Part shown: positions 14,009 to 15,512 of the stretch, one piece after another
Position numbering within the stretch: the stretch's first letter is position 1
Layout: every line of letters starts with the position of its first letter
NCBI GenBank assembly: GCA_024762705.1
Contig: JANTGW010000009.1
Location: 1-15,512, forward strand
Origin: Sulfurimonas sp.
GTDB taxonomy: Bacteria > Campylobacterota > Campylobacteria > Campylobacterales > Sulfurimonadaceae
DNA: 15,512 nucleotides
Reading direction: 5' to 3'
Program-made: the position numbers and the translations under genes
Notes under the pieces: generated by a model
What the model saw: the letters and a program-made list of their open reading frames with translations, nothing else
The model's database searches: none
Told to the model about the DNA's origin: nothing

Positions 14009-15512
14009 TCGCAGCCTTGAGGTCTAACTCCTGTACACCTTTACGGACCTTGGACATAAAATCTACTCCAGGGTCCGCTTTTTTTGTTCTGTATCCTGCA
14101 TCACGTTCGAGCCAAAGCGGATTGTTTTGCATCTTTGTGTATTCGTAGTGACCGATGAGGTAGTCAATATCCGGATATTTTTGTTTGAGGTATTTGACAA
14201 GGGCTATGTTTGCACGTACCTGCGCAGGTGTTAAATCCTCTTTTTTGTTTGCCTCTCCACCGACATTTTCAATGCCTATGCTTGTATAGTTGAGTCCAAT
14301 GACATGACGCGCCATCATGTTGTCAGGCATTAGTTGGTATATCGTTCCGTCGCGGTCAACCAAATAGTGTGCTGAGACATTGAGTGCAGAGGCTTTGGCG
14401 ATCTCTTTTCTGTCGGTAAGCAATTTTTCGGGGTAGAGTCTGGAAAAACTGTCATTGAGATCCATAACGGCAGTCCAGTGCAGCACGATCACTTTAGGCT
14501 CTATAGTAATGTCCTTTACATGTAAGCCGTAATGTTTCGCGATATAAGCACGTGTCATCTCTTTGCGTTTTTCACCAAATATTATGGGTTTTTGGATGAT
14601 GGTATGCTTTACATGTAAGCTCGTTATACGTGCGTTTGACTCTTGTATACGTTCAAGTGGAATCTGCTTGTTCTTAACCTGTTTGAAAATAGTTTCAACT
14701 ATCTCTTTTGTGGAATTGTGTGCAAGCTGATTGCCAAAAAGTAAGATGTCCACACCGCTGTTGATGGCTAAAGTTACAGCATCTTTGAGTGAGTAATTCG
14801 CTGAGATTGCTTTCATTTGCATATCGTCACTGATGATGAGACCTTTGAAATGCAGGGTATTGCGTAAGAGTTGTGTGTTGATTTTGTAAGAGAGTGTAGC
14901 AGGGTATTTGTCATCGAGACGAGCGTTAAAAACATGGGCTATCATAATGGCATCGGCTTTTTCTTTATTGATGAGTATTTTATAAGGTTCCAGCTCTTTT
15001 TCCTGCCAGGTATGTGTAATGTCCACAAAGCCTTCATGCGAATCACCAAGAGACGAACCGTGTCCGGGAAAATGTTTTAACACAGAGATAACTTTGTGCT
15101 TTTTTTGTGCATCTATCATTGTTTGTGCGTATCTAACGACCTCTTTTGGATCACTTCCATAGGAACGTTCAAGTCCTACTATGACTTTGTTCTCTGGGTT
15201 AATGCTTAAATCCACAACGGGTCCAAAGTTCATGTTTATGCCTGCATCTTTAAGCATTTTAGTCTGGGTGTCATAGATATTTACCGCTTTTTGCAAAGGC
15301 ATACAGGAGACGGCATAGGCTGAGGGGATTTTTTTAAATCCGTATTCGGGTTTGAGTCTGGCTACTTTACCGCCTTCTTGATCCACGGCTATAAAAAGCG
15401 GTTTTTTTGAAAAATATCGTAAAGATTGTGTCAGTTTTTGCAGTTGATAAGGGGAAAGTATATTCTTTGTTCTGTTTCTATTGTTATAGAATCTGTCAAA
15501 AAGAATAACACC
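14001..15512 (-). CDS. nagZ: NagZ-type beta-N-acetylglucosaminidase fused to an N-acetylmuramoyl-L-alanine amidase, 5' end outside the window
   Basis: The frame is open to the window edge; 503 residues are visible. Positions count from the edge. Residues 1 to about 298 are a GH3 NagZ barrel: 'GVILFDRF' (1-8), 'IAVDQEGGKVARL' (41-53), 'KHFPGHGSSLGDSH' (146-159) with the Asp-His dyad, and the nucleophile Asp229 in 'IISDDMQM'. It removes GlcNAc from anhydro-muropeptides. Residues about 320-485 are a zinc amidase of the AmpD/PGRP type: His345 ('VLHWTA'), 'SAHYLVDRDGTIYQL', 'GIENVG' (Glu415), His455 ('IGHYEY') and Asp480 ('ADPGVDF'). It cuts peptide from the sugar. Both active sites look complete. 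The GTG at 15386 lies inside the barrel and is not the start. A signal peptide cannot be checked. Two TTACATGTAA sites lie in the junction between the domains. Confidence 0.92.
   Translation of the reverse strand, partial: GVILFDRFYNNRNRTKNILSPYQLQKLTQSLRYFSKKPLFIAVDQEGGKVARLKPEYGFKKIPSAYAVSCMPLQKAVNIYDTQTKMLKDAGINMNFGPVVDLSINPENKVIVGLERSYGSDPKEVVRYAQTMIDAQKKHKVISVLKHFPGHGSSLGDSHEGFVDITHTWQEKELEPYKILINKEKADAIMIAHVFNARLDDKYPATLSYKINTQLLRNTLHFKGLIISDDMQMKAISANYSLKDAVTLAINSGVDILLFGNQLAHNSTKEIVETIFKQVKNKQIPLERIQESNARITSLHVKHTIIQKPIIFGEKRKEMTRAYIAKHYGLHVKDITIEPKVIVLHWTAVMDLNDSFSRLYPEKLLTDRKEIAKASALNVSAHYLVDRDGTIYQLMPDNMMARHVIGLNYTSIGIENVGGEANKKEDLTPAQVRANIALVKYLKQKYPDIDYLIGHYEYTKMQNNPLWLERDAGYRTKKADPGVDFMSKVRKGVQELDLKAANE
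14516..14525. repeat. TTACATGTAA palindrome, copy 9 (fusion gene)
   Basis: Exact copy encoding Leu-His-Val-Lys at residues 330-333, at the start of the amidase part. Confidence 0.9.
14609..14618. repeat. TTACATGTAA palindrome, copy 10 (fusion gene)
   Basis: Exact copy 93 bp from copy 9, encoding Leu-His-Val-Lys at residues 299-302, at the end of the NagZ part. Confidence 0.9.

Noticed and set aside
841..14618. TTACATGTAA copies as transcription-factor operators or a CRISPR-like array
   Set aside because: All copies are inside coding sequence, none in a promoter gap, spacing is irregular (63 to 7,854 bp), and there are no spacers of equal length.
841..14618. TTACATGTAA copies as inserted protein-coding elements like Rickettsia palindromic elements
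   Set aside because: The repeat is only 10 bp with little shared flank, and in MurU and in the MutY C-terminal domain it fits the family pattern without extra residues.
14001..15386. NagZ fusion starting at the GTG at 15386
   Set aside because: This codon is the Val of the conserved 'AVDQEGG' strand; the first barrel strands ('GVILF') continue upstream to the window edge.

Overview
The window looks like a piece of a Campylobacterota chromosome, most like Sulfurimonas or a close relative. This is inferred from the AT-rich, gene-dense layout, the style of the PAS-GGDEF sensor, and promoters that rely on a (often extended) -10 box without a clear -35. No rRNA, tRNA, IS element, CRISPR array or stretch of more than 300 bases without a gene was found. 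Genes overlap or nearly touch almost everywhere.

Layout. Bases 2-808 (+) hold the 3' part of a PAS-GGDEF diguanylate cyclase. Bases 791-6053 (-) read as one operon in the order gltX, membrane metallophosphoesterase, ABC exporter, mutY. mutY has no ATG, GTG or TTG before its catalytic Glu and seems to start at an ATA that overlaps the upstream stop. Bases 6149-7429 (+) hold a SurA-like periplasmic chaperone and a dCMP deaminase. A small ArsC/Spx-family reductase (-) overlaps the deaminase tail to tail. Two tandem single-domain GAF proteins (+) follow at 7848-8844.

Bases 8852-15512 (-) form the main system, a compact peptidoglycan-recycling operon. In transcription order it is a NagZ-amidase fusion (cut by the window edge), a sodium/solute symporter, anmK, amgK, murU, and an MltB-like lytic transglycosylase. 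Together they suggest a route from murein to UDP-MurNAc. The transglycosylase would release anhydro-muropeptides, the fusion would remove GlcNAc and peptide, and the symporter may import the amino sugar. AnmK would give MurNAc-6-P, an unlinked phosphatase (MupP-like) is needed next, then AmgK and MurU would make UDP-MurNAc. The symporter's role and the cell compartment of the fusion are inference.

The most unusual signal is not a gene. The perfect 10-bp palindrome TTACATGTAA occurs ten times where far fewer than one is expected. All ten lie inside coding sequence, in the same reading frame (Leu-His-Val with fixed codons TTA CAT GTA), and only in mutY (3) and the recycling operon (7). None lies in the 7.8 kb between them. 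It resembles in behaviour a highly iterated palindrome such as cyanobacterial HIP1, and I know of no description of it.
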